This document shows positions 24,916 through 33,595 of a DNA stretch of 64,000 nt, piece by piece (within the stretch, counting starts at the first letter, position 1; each line of letters begins with the position of its first letter). The translations under genes and the position numbers were made by a program. Below the pieces are notes generated by a model. The model had not been told where the DNA came from, did no database searches, and worked only from the letters and a program-made list of their open reading frames with translations. Source of the DNA: CASFRF01 sp031549345 (GTDB lineage: Bacteria; Verrucomicrobiota; Lentisphaeria; Victivallales; Victivallaceae); the NCBI GenBank assembly GCA_031549345.1, contig JAVBPY010000003.1:62001-126000 (forward strand), in the 5' to 3' direction.

Positions 24916-24944
24916 AATATACACGGCGAATACGCCGACTTCAA
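24916..24944 (-). promoter_or_regulatory. Promoter for the ffh run
   Basis: On the minus strand TTGAAG (24944-24939), 17 nt, TATATT (24921-24916). The spacer contains CGGCGTATTCGCCG, a short palindrome that could be an operator. The leader is about 38 nt with AAGG before the ffh ATG. Confidence 0.6.
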
Positions 24945-24968
24945 GCCGTGAAAAATGGAAATCGGCTC

Positions 24969-24997
24969 TTTCCTTTTCGATCAAAACGGTGTATAGT
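24969..24997 (+). promoter_or_regulatory. Promoter for tyrA
   Basis: TTTCCT (24969-24974), 17 nt, TATAGT (24992-24997). The -10 box is good and the -35 weak. A strong GGAGGAG precedes the tyrA ATG. Confidence 0.4.
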
Positions 24998-25027
24998 ACT
25001 CACTGTTGATTCGGAGGAGAACTTTAT

Positions 25028-25927
25028 ATGGAAAAACAGCAAATCCGCCTGGCCATTGTCGGGCTTGGGCTGCTCGGCGCTTCGCTCGGCATGGCGCTGC
25101 GCGGAGGAGCCTTCCGCCGCCTGGGGTGGAGCCGTCGCGCCGAAGTGCGCTCCTGGGCCGTCGCCAACGATGTTGTGGACGAAACGGCGGACGACCTCGC
25201 CGCGCTCCTGGGCACGGCGGATATTACGCTCCTGGCTTTGCCGATCCCGCAAATCATCGGGTTCATCGAACGCTATGCGAAGGATTGGAAGCCCGGGAGC
25301 ATCGTCAGCGACATCGGCAGCGTGAAGGGAGTGATCCTGGATGCGGGCGTGCGGCACCTTTCGCCGCGCGGCGTCCATTTCGTCGGCGCGCATCCCATGG
25401 CGGGGACGGAAAAAAGCGGGCACGAATGGGCCTTCCCGGAACTCTACAATCACGCGGAGGTGTTCATCGTCCCCGCGCCCGGCGTGCCGGAGGAAAAAGT
25501 ACGTATGGCAAGCGAAATCTGGAGCGCGATCGGGGCGAAAATCGTGCCGATCACCGCCTCCGCCCACGACGCGCTTCTGGCCCATACGAGCCATTTGCTG
25601 CATGTTGTCGCCTCGGCTCTGACGCTGGGCATCCTCGGCGACGACGATCCGGAAATCCGCGCGCTGCGTTTCTCCGGCTGCGCGACGGGGTTTAAAGATT
25701 CGGCGCGGATCGCCGCGAGCAACCCCGCCATGTGGCGGGAGATCGTGGAAAACAACCGCCCGGCCGTCCTCGCGGCGATGGATGAGTTCGAACGCCGCCT
25801 CGGCGGTTACCGCTCGATGATTGAAGAGGGGCGTTTCGACGACTTCGAGAACGCCTTCCTGCGCGGCAAAGAATTGCGCGACGAATGGAACGAATACAAA
25901 ATGAAAATCGGAAAAAATAGAAAATGA
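25028..25927 (+). CDS. tyrA: Prephenate dehydrogenase family protein
   Basis: A 299-residue NAD(P)-dependent enzyme of tyrosine biosynthesis that oxidatively decarboxylates prephenate or arogenate. The Rossmann motif is VGLGLLGASLG (10-20), and the family motifs DIGSVKG and HPMAGTEKSG are clear, the latter holding the catalytic His. An all-helical dimer domain follows. It lacks a chorismate mutase domain and an ACT domain, so it is the short monofunctional type. GGAGGAG lies 9-15 nt before the ATG. The stop overlaps the next gene by ATGA. Substrate choice, prephenate versus arogenate, cannot be fixed. Confidence 0.9.
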   Translation: MEKQQIRLAIVGLGLLGASLGMALRGGAFRRLGWSRRAEVRSWAVANDVVDETADDLAALLGTADITLLALPIPQIIGFIERYAKDWKPGSIVSDIGSVKGVILDAGVRHLSPRGVHFVGAHPMAGTEKSGHEWAFPELYNHAEVFIVPAPGVPEEKVRMASEIWSAIGAKIVPITASAHDALLAHTSHLLHVVASALTLGILGDDDPEIRALRFSGCATGFKDSARIAASNPAMWREIVENNRPAVLAAMDEFERRLGGYRSMIEEGRFDDFENAFLRGKELRDEWNEYKMKIGKNRK

Positions 25928-26712
25928 AGCCTCCCGTAATCTCGATTGAGGGCGCGACCGTCGTCCTTGGCAGCCGCGAAATTCTGCACAATCTTTCGTT
26001 TGAAATGGCGCACGGCGAACGTTGCTTTGTTCTCGGCGCCAACGGCGCGGGAAAAACCACGCTGGTGAAAATGTTGATGGGTTATGTTTGGCCGATTTAC
26101 GGCGCAAAGGTGGAAGTCCTCGGCTGCCGCTTCGGCCAAACCAACCTGGTGGAGCTCCGCAAACGGATCGCCTGGGTGAGCCCCTTTCTTCAGCAGTGGA
26201 CCGATCCGGAGTGGAAGGCCATTGACGTGGTGATTTCCGCGCTCGACGGGACGCTGGGGCTTTTCCGCAAGGCGTTGCCGGAAGAAACGGAACGGGCCAT
26301 GGCCCTCCTCCGAAAAATGCGCGCCGAACACCTCGCCGAACAACAGCTTCAGACGCTGTCGAGCGGTGAACAGGTGAAAATCCTGATCGCGCGGGCACTC
26401 CTCACGGACCCGGAACTGGTTATTCTCGACGAGCCGAACGTCTATCTGGACCTTGCCGGGCGGGAATTTTTGCTGGATTCAATTGCCGATCTTGCGCGCT
26501 CCCATCCGGAGCTTTCGATTATTTTCGTGACGCAGAGGATCGAGGATATCCTTCCCCTCTTTGACCGGGGGATGATTTTGGGCGAAGGGCGGATTCTCGC
26601 CCACGGCCCGCGCGAAGAGGTGCTTACGGAAGAACGCCTGACCAACGCGTTCGGCCTTCCCGTGCGCCTTTCCCGTTCCCGTTCCGGGCGCTTATGGGCC
26701 ATGCTTGAATAA
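25924..26712 (+). CDS. Orphan ABC-type ATPase
   Basis: A 262-residue single ATPase domain with Walker A GANGAGKTT (38-46), signature LSSGEQVKILIARAL, Walker B LVILDEPNVYLDL and switch region VTQRIEDI, where Gln replaces the usual switch His. No permease or binding protein gene is adjacent. The short signature and Gln switch resemble the ModF/YlmA-like ATPases, often found without partners. It is coupled to tyrA by ATGA and followed 16 nt later by an oxidoreductase gene. Role unknown. Confidence 0.8.
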   Translation: MKPPVISIEGATVVLGSREILHNLSFEMAHGERCFVLGANGAGKTTLVKMLMGYVWPIYGAKVEVLGCRFGQTNLVELRKRIAWVSPFLQQWTDPEWKAIDVVISALDGTLGLFRKALPEETERAMALLRKMRAEHLAEQQLQTLSSGEQVKILIARALLTDPELVILDEPNVYLDLAGREFLLDSIADLARSHPELSIIFVTQRIEDILPLFDRGMILGEGRILAHGPREEVLTEERLTNAFGLPVRLSRSRSGRLWAMLE

Positions 26713-26728
26713 ACCAAGGAGGTTTTCC

Positions 26729-27865
26729 GTGGAAAATGGTGTGTTGAATGTCGCGGTGATCGCAACCGGCGGACGGGCGGGCGGTGTGGTGGAACATCTT
26801 TTGCGCGAATCGGAGGGACGCGTCCGGGTGCTTGCCGCCTACGACCCCGATCCGGCGGAAATGGAACGGGCATTGGCGCGCTGGAAGCAACTTTCCGCAC
26901 TGCGCTGCGAAACGTACCAGGAGGCAATTGACACGCCGGGCGTGGAGTGGGTCATGGTCTTTTCGCCGAACGCATTCCACCGCGAACAAGTGGAAACCGC
27001 TTTCCGCGCCGGAAAAGACGTTTTTACGGAAAAACCGCTGGCGACGAGCATCGAAGACTGCCAGGCGCTGCACAATGCGCACCGCGCAAGCGGACGGCGG
27101 TTTGCCACCGGTTTCGTCCTCCGTTATTCCCCGCTTTACCGGAAAGTGAAGGAACTTCTGGATTCCGGCCGCTTCGGCCGCCTCCTTTCCATCGACGCCA
27201 ACGAAAACATCGCTCCGGCGCACGGCGGTTACATCATGCGGAACTGGCGGCGTTTCAGCGCGCTCTCCGGGCCGCATATCCTGGAAAAATGCTGCCACGA
27301 CCTCGATTTGCTCAACTGGTTCACCAATTCGCTTCCCCGGCGGGTGGCGGCGTTCGGCAGCCGCGAATTTTTTGTGCCGGAAAACGAATACCTGATGGAA
27401 AAATACGGGGAAAACATGTTCAATTCCTGGCGCGACCCCCACGCGGTCCCCTCGGCATTCACCTCGGAAAAAGATTTGATCGATACGCAAGTATGCATTG
27501 CCGACTGCCGGAACGGCGTAAAAATCCAATTCCAGGCTACGATGTCCAATGCAATCCCGGAACGGCGCATGTATTTTTCCTGTTCCGAAGGAAACATCGT
27601 GGCCGAACTCTACCACGGCGAAATCCGCTGCCGCACGCTTGCCGACGAACACGAACAAATCTATCGCTTCCCCGCCGACGGGCACGGCAACGGCGACGGC
27701 GTCCAGATGCGTGAATTTTACCGCGCCGCCTCTTCCGGCGCAACCCTCCCCTGCGGCGCCGAAGAAGGCCTCCTCAGCACCGTTTTTGCCCTCGCCCTGG
27801 ATCGGGCCATGGTGGAGGAAAAAATCATCGACATGGAACCCATCTGGCGTTCACTCGGCCGATAG
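26729..27865 (+). CDS. Gfo/Idh/MocA family oxidoreductase
   Basis: A 378-residue NAD(P)-dependent sugar or inositol dehydrogenase-type protein. The N-terminal Rossmann domain reads VIATGGRAGG, in place of the classical GxGxxG, then FTEKPLATS with the conserved EKP. The C-terminal half is the alpha/beta substrate domain with ILEKCCHDLDLL. The GTG at 26729 was chosen because AAGGAGG lies 6 nt upstream; the frame is open slightly further. Substrate is not predictable. The stop is immediately followed by a large intergenic repeat block. Confidence 0.85.
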   Translation: MENGVLNVAVIATGGRAGGVVEHLLRESEGRVRVLAAYDPDPAEMERALARWKQLSALRCETYQEAIDTPGVEWVMVFSPNAFHREQVETAFRAGKDVFTEKPLATSIEDCQALHNAHRASGRRFATGFVLRYSPLYRKVKELLDSGRFGRLLSIDANENIAPAHGGYIMRNWRRFSALSGPHILEKCCHDLDLLNWFTNSLPRRVAAFGSREFFVPENEYLMEKYGENMFNSWRDPHAVPSAFTSEKDLIDTQVCIADCRNGVKIQFQATMSNAIPERRMYFSCSEGNIVAELYHGEIRCRTLADEHEQIYRFPADGHGNGDGVQMREFYRAASSGATLPCGAEEGLLSTVFALALDRAMVEEKIIDMEPIWRSLGR

Positions 27866-27876
27866 TTTCGCCGGGG

Positions 27877-28500
27877 ATGGGCGTTTCGGTGGGGAATTCC
27901 AAAGCGATGGAGCGCCGGTGGCGCGGGAATGGGCATTTCGGCGGACAATTCCAATGCGATAGAACGCCAGTGGCGCGGGATGATAGAGCCCGGGGGGAAA
28001 ACCGCGCTTTTCCCCCCAGGCCCCCCTTTCGAGATGCCCGTCGGGGGGCATGGGGATGGGTTGTTCTGTTCACGGTCGCAGCGGCGGCTTTGCCGCCTTA
28101 CTTGAAGCCGCGATGCGGCTTCAACCCCCTCACCGCCCCATTCGGGGCTACGCCGGGGGAAGGCTGCGCTACGCGCGGCTTCGTCGCTCATCGCTCCTCG
28201 TTGTTTTGCGCTGCTGCGCAAAACAATTCCCTTGCATTCGCTCCGCGACTCCGCATTCATGGCTTCGCGCGGGGCGAAGCATTGAACCCGCCGTAAGGCG
28301 GGCGCATCAAGGGCCGCGCCCTTGTGCGGGGTTCCGGAATCCCTTCGGGGCGGGCTCCATTACCATGCCTACCCATTCCACCCATCCCGCCCCGAATAAT
28401 AACATGGGCACAGGGCCATTCGGCCCTGTTGCGCCGCAAGGCGCCGAGGGGGCGTGGGGGGCAAAGGGCCCACCACATACCCATCGCCAGTTTATTGTTT
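27877..28500 (+). repeat. Mosaic intergenic repeat, copy A
   Basis: A non-coding block filling the 646-bp gap between convergent Gfo/Idh and uvrB genes. It starts with a 52-bp tandem duplication (27877-27928, 27929-27980), continues with CCCGGGGGGAAAACCGCGC/TTTTCCCCCC, a perfect 11-bp hairpin TTGTTTTGCGC-TGCT-GCGCAAAACAA (28201-28226), and ends with a segment carrying GGGCCATTCGGCCC and GCGCCGCAAGGCGC. Parts recur at 40019-40318 (inverted) and 62101-62480. Open frames here are shadows of the repeat and differ between copies. Confidence 0.8.
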
Positions 28501-28511
28501 CAGCCGCAAAA

Positions 28512-30491
28512 TCAGGATTTTTTTTCGCGCAAGGCCTTGAGGCGATCGCGCAGGGTGGCGGCGCGTTCAAATTCGAGTTCGGCCGCGGCGGAGAGCATTT
28601 CACGCTCGAGTTCTTCGACCAATTCGCCGAATTCGGCGGCCTCCGCGTTTTTCCATGATGCGGCCTCTTTTTTACGGGACGGAGTTCCCGCGGAAACCGC
28701 TTCGTTGATCGTCGGAGCGGGGGGTTTGACGATGGTTTTGGGAATAATGCCGTGTGCGGTGTTGTAGGCCATCTGGAGGGTGCGGCGCGCGGCGCTCTCG
28801 TCCATCAAAAGCTTCATGCTCGGCGTAACGCGGTCGCCGTAAAGGAGTACGCGCCCGGCCGCGTTGCGCGCGGCACGGCCGGCAACCTGAATCAGGGAAC
28901 GGCCGGAACGGAGGAAGCCTTCCTTGTCGGCATCGAGAATCGCCACAAGCGCCACTTCCGGCAGGTCGATCCCTTCGCGCAGAAGGTTGATGCCGATCAG
29001 GCAGTCGAAATCGCCGTTCCGCAATTTCCCGAGAACACGGACCCGCTCCAGCGCGTCCAGATCGGAATGCAGATAACTTACTTTGATGCCAAGTTCCGCG
29101 AGGTACTCCGCGAGGCGTTCGGAGCTTTTCTTGGTGAGCGTTGTTACAAGAACGCGCTCCCCCTTGGCGGCGGCGGCGCGGATTTCCGCCATGACGTCGT
29201 CCACCTGGTGCTCGAGGGGGCGCACTTCGATTTGCGGATCCAGGAGGCCGGTCGGGCGTACGATCTGCTGCACAACGGGGCCTTCGCCAAGCTCTTTTTC
29301 ACCGGGGGTGGCCGAAACACAAATCGTATCGCCTTTGAGGTGTTCGAATTCGTCGAACGTCAGCGGACGGTTGTCCAGCGCTGAGGGCAGGCGGAAGCCG
29401 TGGTCGATCAACACTTGCTTGCGGCTTCGGTCCGCCTTGAACATTCCTCCCAATTGCGGAAGCGTTACATGCGATTCGTCGATCACCGTCAGAAAATCCG
29501 GCGGAAAAAAGTCGAACAAACAAAACGGACGGCTCCCGGGCTGCCGGTTGGAAAGGTGTAAAGAGTAATTTTCGATTCCCCCGCAGTAACCGATCTCGCG
29601 CATCATCTCCAGATCGTAGGTTACACGCTGGAAGATACGCTGCGCTTCCACAAGGAGATTCCGCGACTCGAAGTCGGCGACGCATTCGCGCATTTCGCGC
29701 CGGATTGCCGCCGCCGACTGCTCGATACGGCTTTGCGGCAAAACAAAGTGGCGGCAGGGGAACAGCGTAACTTTTTCCGGGCGGGTCAGGATGTTCCCTG
29801 TTGTAACTGCGCGGCGCTCGATCGATTCGACCTCATTTCCCCAAAAACTGATCCGCACAAAATTATCCCGCTGGGGTTCGAAGACGTCCACCGAGTCCCC
29901 GCGCACGCGGAACTCACCTTTCTCCGGAGCGACATCGTTGCGTTCGTACTGAATATCGACCAGGCGGCGGAGCACTTCGTCGCGACCGAGCGTGTCGCCG
30001 CGCGCAAGGCTTACGCACATTCCCGCGTAATCGTCCGGGGAGCCCAGGCCGTAGATGCATGAAACGCTCGCCACCACAATCACGTCGCGCCGTTCCACCA
30101 AACTTGCGGTGGTGGAGAGGCGGAGTTTCTCGATATTCTCGTTGATCGAAGCGTCCTTGGCAATGTAGGTGTCGGTCTGCGGGATGTACGATTCCGGTAA
30201 ATAGTAGTCGTAGTAGCTGATGAAGTACTCAACCGCGTTGTTTGGAAAAAAGGCTTTGAATTCGCTGTAAAGCTGCGCCGCAAGGGTTTTGTTGTGCGAA
30301 AGAACAAGCACCGGGCGATCCAGTTGCGCAATCACATTCGCCAGGGTGAATGTTTTCCCGGAACCGGTAACGCCCTGGAGGGTCTGTGTTCTGGCTCCGC
30401 GCCGGATGTTCTCAAGCAGCGCGGCAATCGCCGCCGGCTGGTCGCCCGCCGGAGCGTAGGGGGAGCACAGATCAAAGAGTTTACCCGCCAT
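28512..30491 (-). CDS. uvrB: UvrABC system protein B
   Basis: A 659-residue nucleotide excision repair helicase-like protein that verifies damage and recruits UvrC. Walker A is GVTGSGKT (40-47), and the damage-probing beta-hairpin YYDYYLPESYIPQTDTYIAKD lies near 93-113 (motif pieces YYDYYLPESY and IPQTDTY). Helicase motifs DESH, GINLLREGIDLPE and QVAGRAARN follow, and a C-terminal UVR domain (about 620-655) contacts UvrC. It begins 4 nt after the stop of a glycosyltransferase gene, so it is probably read from the pyrH/lpxA transcript, though its own promoter inside that gene cannot be ruled out. Confidence 0.97.
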   Translation of the reverse strand: MAGKLFDLCSPYAPAGDQPAAIAALLENIRRGARTQTLQGVTGSGKTFTLANVIAQLDRPVLVLSHNKTLAAQLYSEFKAFFPNNAVEYFISYYDYYLPESYIPQTDTYIAKDASINENIEKLRLSTTASLVERRDVIVVASVSCIYGLGSPDDYAGMCVSLARGDTLGRDEVLRRLVDIQYERNDVAPEKGEFRVRGDSVDVFEPQRDNFVRISFWGNEVESIERRAVTTGNILTRPEKVTLFPCRHFVLPQSRIEQSAAAIRREMRECVADFESRNLLVEAQRIFQRVTYDLEMMREIGYCGGIENYSLHLSNRQPGSRPFCLFDFFPPDFLTVIDESHVTLPQLGGMFKADRSRKQVLIDHGFRLPSALDNRPLTFDEFEHLKGDTICVSATPGEKELGEGPVVQQIVRPTGLLDPQIEVRPLEHQVDDVMAEIRAAAAKGERVLVTTLTKKSSERLAEYLAELGIKVSYLHSDLDALERVRVLGKLRNGDFDCLIGINLLREGIDLPEVALVAILDADKEGFLRSGRSLIQVAGRAARNAAGRVLLYGDRVTPSMKLLMDESAARRTLQMAYNTAHGIIPKTIVKPPAPTINEAVSAGTPSRKKEAASWKNAEAAEFGELVEELEREMLSAAAELEFERAATLRDRLKALREKKS

Positions 30492-30495
30492 GCGT

Positions 30496-32199
30496 TTACC
30501 CGCAGAGAAGCTTTAAGAGAAGAACCGGATACTGATTATTCTCCGGCGTGCGGAGAATGAGGATGAACTTGCGGGTTTCGAGCAGTCTTTTCCCCCGGCG
30601 CTCGTTGGTCAGGACGTAGTCGCCGCCGTCGCCTTCGCGGTTCACCGAATAAGGACGATCCAAATAGAACATGAGCTCCGTGTTGAAATCGCCGGTGAAG
30701 ACGACGCATTCTCCGGCGGGGATCGCCTTGCGGAGTTCGAGGGTAAAATCGCGGACCGATTTATTTCGGCTCAAATAGGGGTCCAGCCCGATGTTGTACC
30801 CTGCGAAAAGAATGCCGATAAGGGAAGCGAGTAACGCGAACGCCGCGAATGTCCGCCGGGACTCCAAAAGATGAAGTCCGTAACGCAACAGCGCCAGCAT
30901 TCCGGCAACGGCGAAAAGCCCAAGCCAAATGTGGCGCGAGAACATTTCGCTGTACATCCTCAAAGCGAGGCCGTCCGCTTCCGACATAAAAGAAAGCGTC
31001 CTGTCCGCGATCCGGTCGGAGAGGTGAAGGAGTGCCCCCGATTGGTTCAGGAGAATAGCGAGGAGAGCGACGCCGAGGAATGCCGTCCAGAGAATCCGCC
31101 AGCGACTCGAAACGCGCGGCCGCGCATCGCAGCACAGCATCGCCACCCGCGCCGTCAGGATCGCCAGCGCCGGGTACAAGGGAAGGAGGTAGTCGATCCG
31201 TTTCAGTGCCGAACAACTGAAAAGAATAAACCCCGTAACGGCCCAGGCGAGGAGAAATCCTGTTTCCGGACGAAACGAACGCCTCCAAGCCGTTTTCCAG
31301 TAAAAAACTATTCCGAGGATGGCCACCGGCGACCAGGGGAGGGTTCCCGCGAGGAGTGCCGGAACATAGTAGTAAAACGGCATGAACTTCCCATCGCGGT
31401 AGGTTGACCCCACGCTGCTGAAACGCCGGAAATTCTGATTCAGGATAAATTCCTGAAAGAATGCCCCCTCGGTACGGATGCTTTCAAATACAAACCACGA
31501 CGCGCCGACAAGGAGAAACAAAAGGACGCCCGTCCACGGACGGAGCTCCAGCGGAAGCCTCCACCGCCGGTAGAACGCCATCAGCGACAGCACCATAAAC
31601 GCCGCCAGTGCCGCGACAACCGGTCCCTTGATCATCATGGCAACGCCGAGGAAGAAGTAAAATCCGTAAATGCGTCCATTGGATTTTCCATCGCGCCAAT
31701 AGCCGTAGTAGAAACAAACCATGCTCCAGGCATACGCCGCCGCCAGGAGCATGTCCAGATGAGCGATGCGTCCGAGTTTGTTGAAGGTCGCCATGCACGC
31801 GAGGATCGCCACCGCCGCCAGCGCCGTCCGTTCCCCATACATCCCCCGGGCCAAAAGAAACGCCGCCCAAAGCGCCAGAAGCGCCGCAACGGCCGAGGGC
31901 AGGCGCACCGCCCATTCCGAATGCGCCAGATACGGATCGCCCGCCAGTCCGAGCAATGCCCCCGGAGCCGCGACGATCCAGTAGTGAAGAATCGGTTTTT
32001 CATAGAGAACGCCGCCGGGAATTTGCATATCCAGATAATTGCCGGTACGGAGCATGTTGCGTACGATGATCGCGGTGCGCCCTTCCTGCGCGGCATAGAT
32101 GCCATTTTCGCCGAGGGCGCCGAAAAACATAATGAGGACGAACAATCCTGTCAGCACATACCAAAGGGGCGAAATACGCGATTCGCAAGAGGAGGGCAT
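30496..32199 (-). CDS. Membrane glycosyltransferase, GT39/ArnT-like
   Basis: A 567-residue polytopic protein with about 12 helices. The first periplasmic loop has GENGIYAAQEGRTAIIVRNMLRTG-type sequence (seen as NGIYAAQEGR), the acidic motif region of GT-C enzymes that use polyprenyl-phosphate sugars, followed by YEKPILHYW, typical of ArnT/RgtB-type proteins. Such enzymes add sugars to lipid A or glycans on the periplasmic face. The ATG at 32199 was chosen because it follows the upstream stop by 19 nt and has AGGA upstream. It lies between another GT-C gene and uvrB. Acceptor and donor are unknown; lipid A core modification is inferred from lpxA in the same run. Confidence 0.8.
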   Translation of the reverse strand: MPSSCESRISPLWYVLTGLFVLIMFFGALGENGIYAAQEGRTAIIVRNMLRTGNYLDMQIPGGVLYEKPILHYWIVAAPGALLGLAGDPYLAHSEWAVRLPSAVAALLALWAAFLLARGMYGERTALAAVAILACMATFNKLGRIAHLDMLLAAAYAWSMVCFYYGYWRDGKSNGRIYGFYFFLGVAMMIKGPVVAALAAFMVLSLMAFYRRWRLPLELRPWTGVLLFLLVGASWFVFESIRTEGAFFQEFILNQNFRRFSSVGSTYRDGKFMPFYYYVPALLAGTLPWSPVAILGIVFYWKTAWRRSFRPETGFLLAWAVTGFILFSCSALKRIDYLLPLYPALAILTARVAMLCCDARPRVSSRWRILWTAFLGVALLAILLNQSGALLHLSDRIADRTLSFMSEADGLALRMYSEMFSRHIWLGLFAVAGMLALLRYGLHLLESRRTFAAFALLASLIGILFAGYNIGLDPYLSRNKSVRDFTLELRKAIPAGECVVFTGDFNTELMFYLDRPYSVNREGDGGDYVLTNERRGKRLLETRKFILILRTPENNQYPVLLLKLLCG

Positions 32200-32218
32200 G
32201 GAGATGAAAATTCCTGTT

Positions 32219-33595
32219 TTATTTGTTTTCGTTGGTATAAACGTTTCTGGAACGCCGGTCGAGCTCGCGGCGCATGTAATCGGTCCGGAATCCGTCGGCC
32301 TCAAGTTCGTCGATGCGCCGTTCCGCCTCCGCGAACCGGCTTGTCATCAGGAGAATGCGGACCACGGCGACGCGCTCCGACTCCGTGCGGTACATTTTGG
32401 CGTCGCGATAAAAACAGAGCAGAATAAGTGTCAGGGCAATCAATGCCGGAACCCCGACGGAGTACGCCCGCCGGCGGATCGCCGCGACAGCACCGCCGAT
32501 TCCCCCTGCCGCCAACGCGGCCAGCAGCGGCATCACCGGCAGCCGGAACCGGCTATAGACCGGGAACCACGGCAGCGCCGCCGCGAATCCCGCGGCCATG
32601 AAGGCAAGGATCCAGATCGAACGCCGCCGGATTCCGAAAAGGAATCCCAGGATTGCCGCGCCCCAGAAAAAGGTGGCCGGAACGAGGAGGACGTTCAGGA
32701 AGGGGATGATTTCGCGGTGGGCGTACAACGAAAGGCTGTTGGGGATTTCCGGCGAACCGAACATCTCGAAAAGGCGGGCGGGCAAGGATTCGAAAATGCC
32801 CTTCCAGGGGGATTGAGCATTCTCGATGTAGTAGCATTCCATCACATTCGCGTAGTGTCCCGGCACGATATTCCAGCGGCCGAAACGCAGCCCGTTGCAG
32901 AGCACAACGGAACCGACAACCAGCAGCAGCCCCGCCGGATACCCCCACATGCGACGCCAACATAGTTTTTGCCGGAAACGCGCGACCAGGAAGACCGCCG
33001 CCGGGGCCAGGGCCGCGCCGAGGAGCGTTTCACGCCCGAGTACGCACACTCCCGCCAGCAAGCCCGCGCTCCAATAAAAAATAGCGCGGTTGGTGCGCAG
33101 TGCCCGCAGAAGGAGAAGCGCCGTCGCCGTCAACACCAGCGCCAGCGGCGCGGCGCGCAGAAAATCGAGCGTATGCAAGGGGAGGGGGCCATAGAAGAGC
33201 ATGAGAGCCCCCGCAAGAAAAGCATAATTCCGGTCGCAGCCGATTTCCCGTGCGAGCTGCCGGGTAAAAACCGGAATCAGTGCGCAGAGGGCGACCTGGA
33301 AGAGGCGCATTGCAATCAGGTTGCCGCCCCCCAGCCAGGCAAAGACGGTCAGGAGCGCGGTGTACGCCGGACTGTACATGTAGCCCGCCGGGGGGAGCGC
33401 TCTCTTTTGCGCCAGATCCAATGCCGCGTGGAGCATCGTGTGCTGGTCGGTCCCCGGCAGCGGCGCGGGGAAAAGCCCCGCCTGCCGCCCCTGCCATAAA
33501 ATATAGGCGCACATGAGGAAATACAGCGTGTAGAGAACCACGCCGGGATAACGCCCGAGGAAAGCGGTGAGGGGGGCTTGGGAGGACGTGCGCAT
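32219..33595 (-). CDS. Membrane glycosyltransferase-like protein (GT-C)
   Basis: A 458-residue polytopic protein with about 11 helices and a short soluble C-terminus. The first loop contains PGTDQHTMLHAALDLA and then AGYMYSPAYTALL, matching the periplasmic active-site loop of GT39-type mannosyltransferase-like proteins. Its start overlaps the stop of the lipoprotein gene by one base (TGATG). Together with the following GT-C gene it suggests periplasmic sugar addition to an envelope lipid. Family assignment is moderate; the substrate is unknown. Confidence 0.7.
   Translation of the reverse strand: MRTSSQAPLTAFLGRYPGVVLYTLYFLMCAYILWQGRQAGLFPAPLPGTDQHTMLHAALDLAQKRALPPAGYMYSPAYTALLTVFAWLGGGNLIAMRLFQVALCALIPVFTRQLAREIGCDRNYAFLAGALMLFYGPLPLHTLDFLRAAPLALVLTATALLLLRALRTNRAIFYWSAGLLAGVCVLGRETLLGAALAPAAVFLVARFRQKLCWRRMWGYPAGLLLVVGSVVLCNGLRFGRWNIVPGHYANVMECYYIENAQSPWKGIFESLPARLFEMFGSPEIPNSLSLYAHREIIPFLNVLLVPATFFWGAAILGFLFGIRRRSIWILAFMAAGFAAALPWFPVYSRFRLPVMPLLAALAAGGIGGAVAAIRRRAYSVGVPALIALTLILLCFYRDAKMYRTESERVAVVRILLMTSRFAEAERRIDELEADGFRTDYMRRELDRRSRNVYTNENK

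Noticed and set aside
27877..28500. Small protein genes in the repeat blocks, such as frames near 28050-28658 and 62101-62357
   Set aside because: They occupy the dispersed repeat, differ between copies, and have no signal peptide or family motif.
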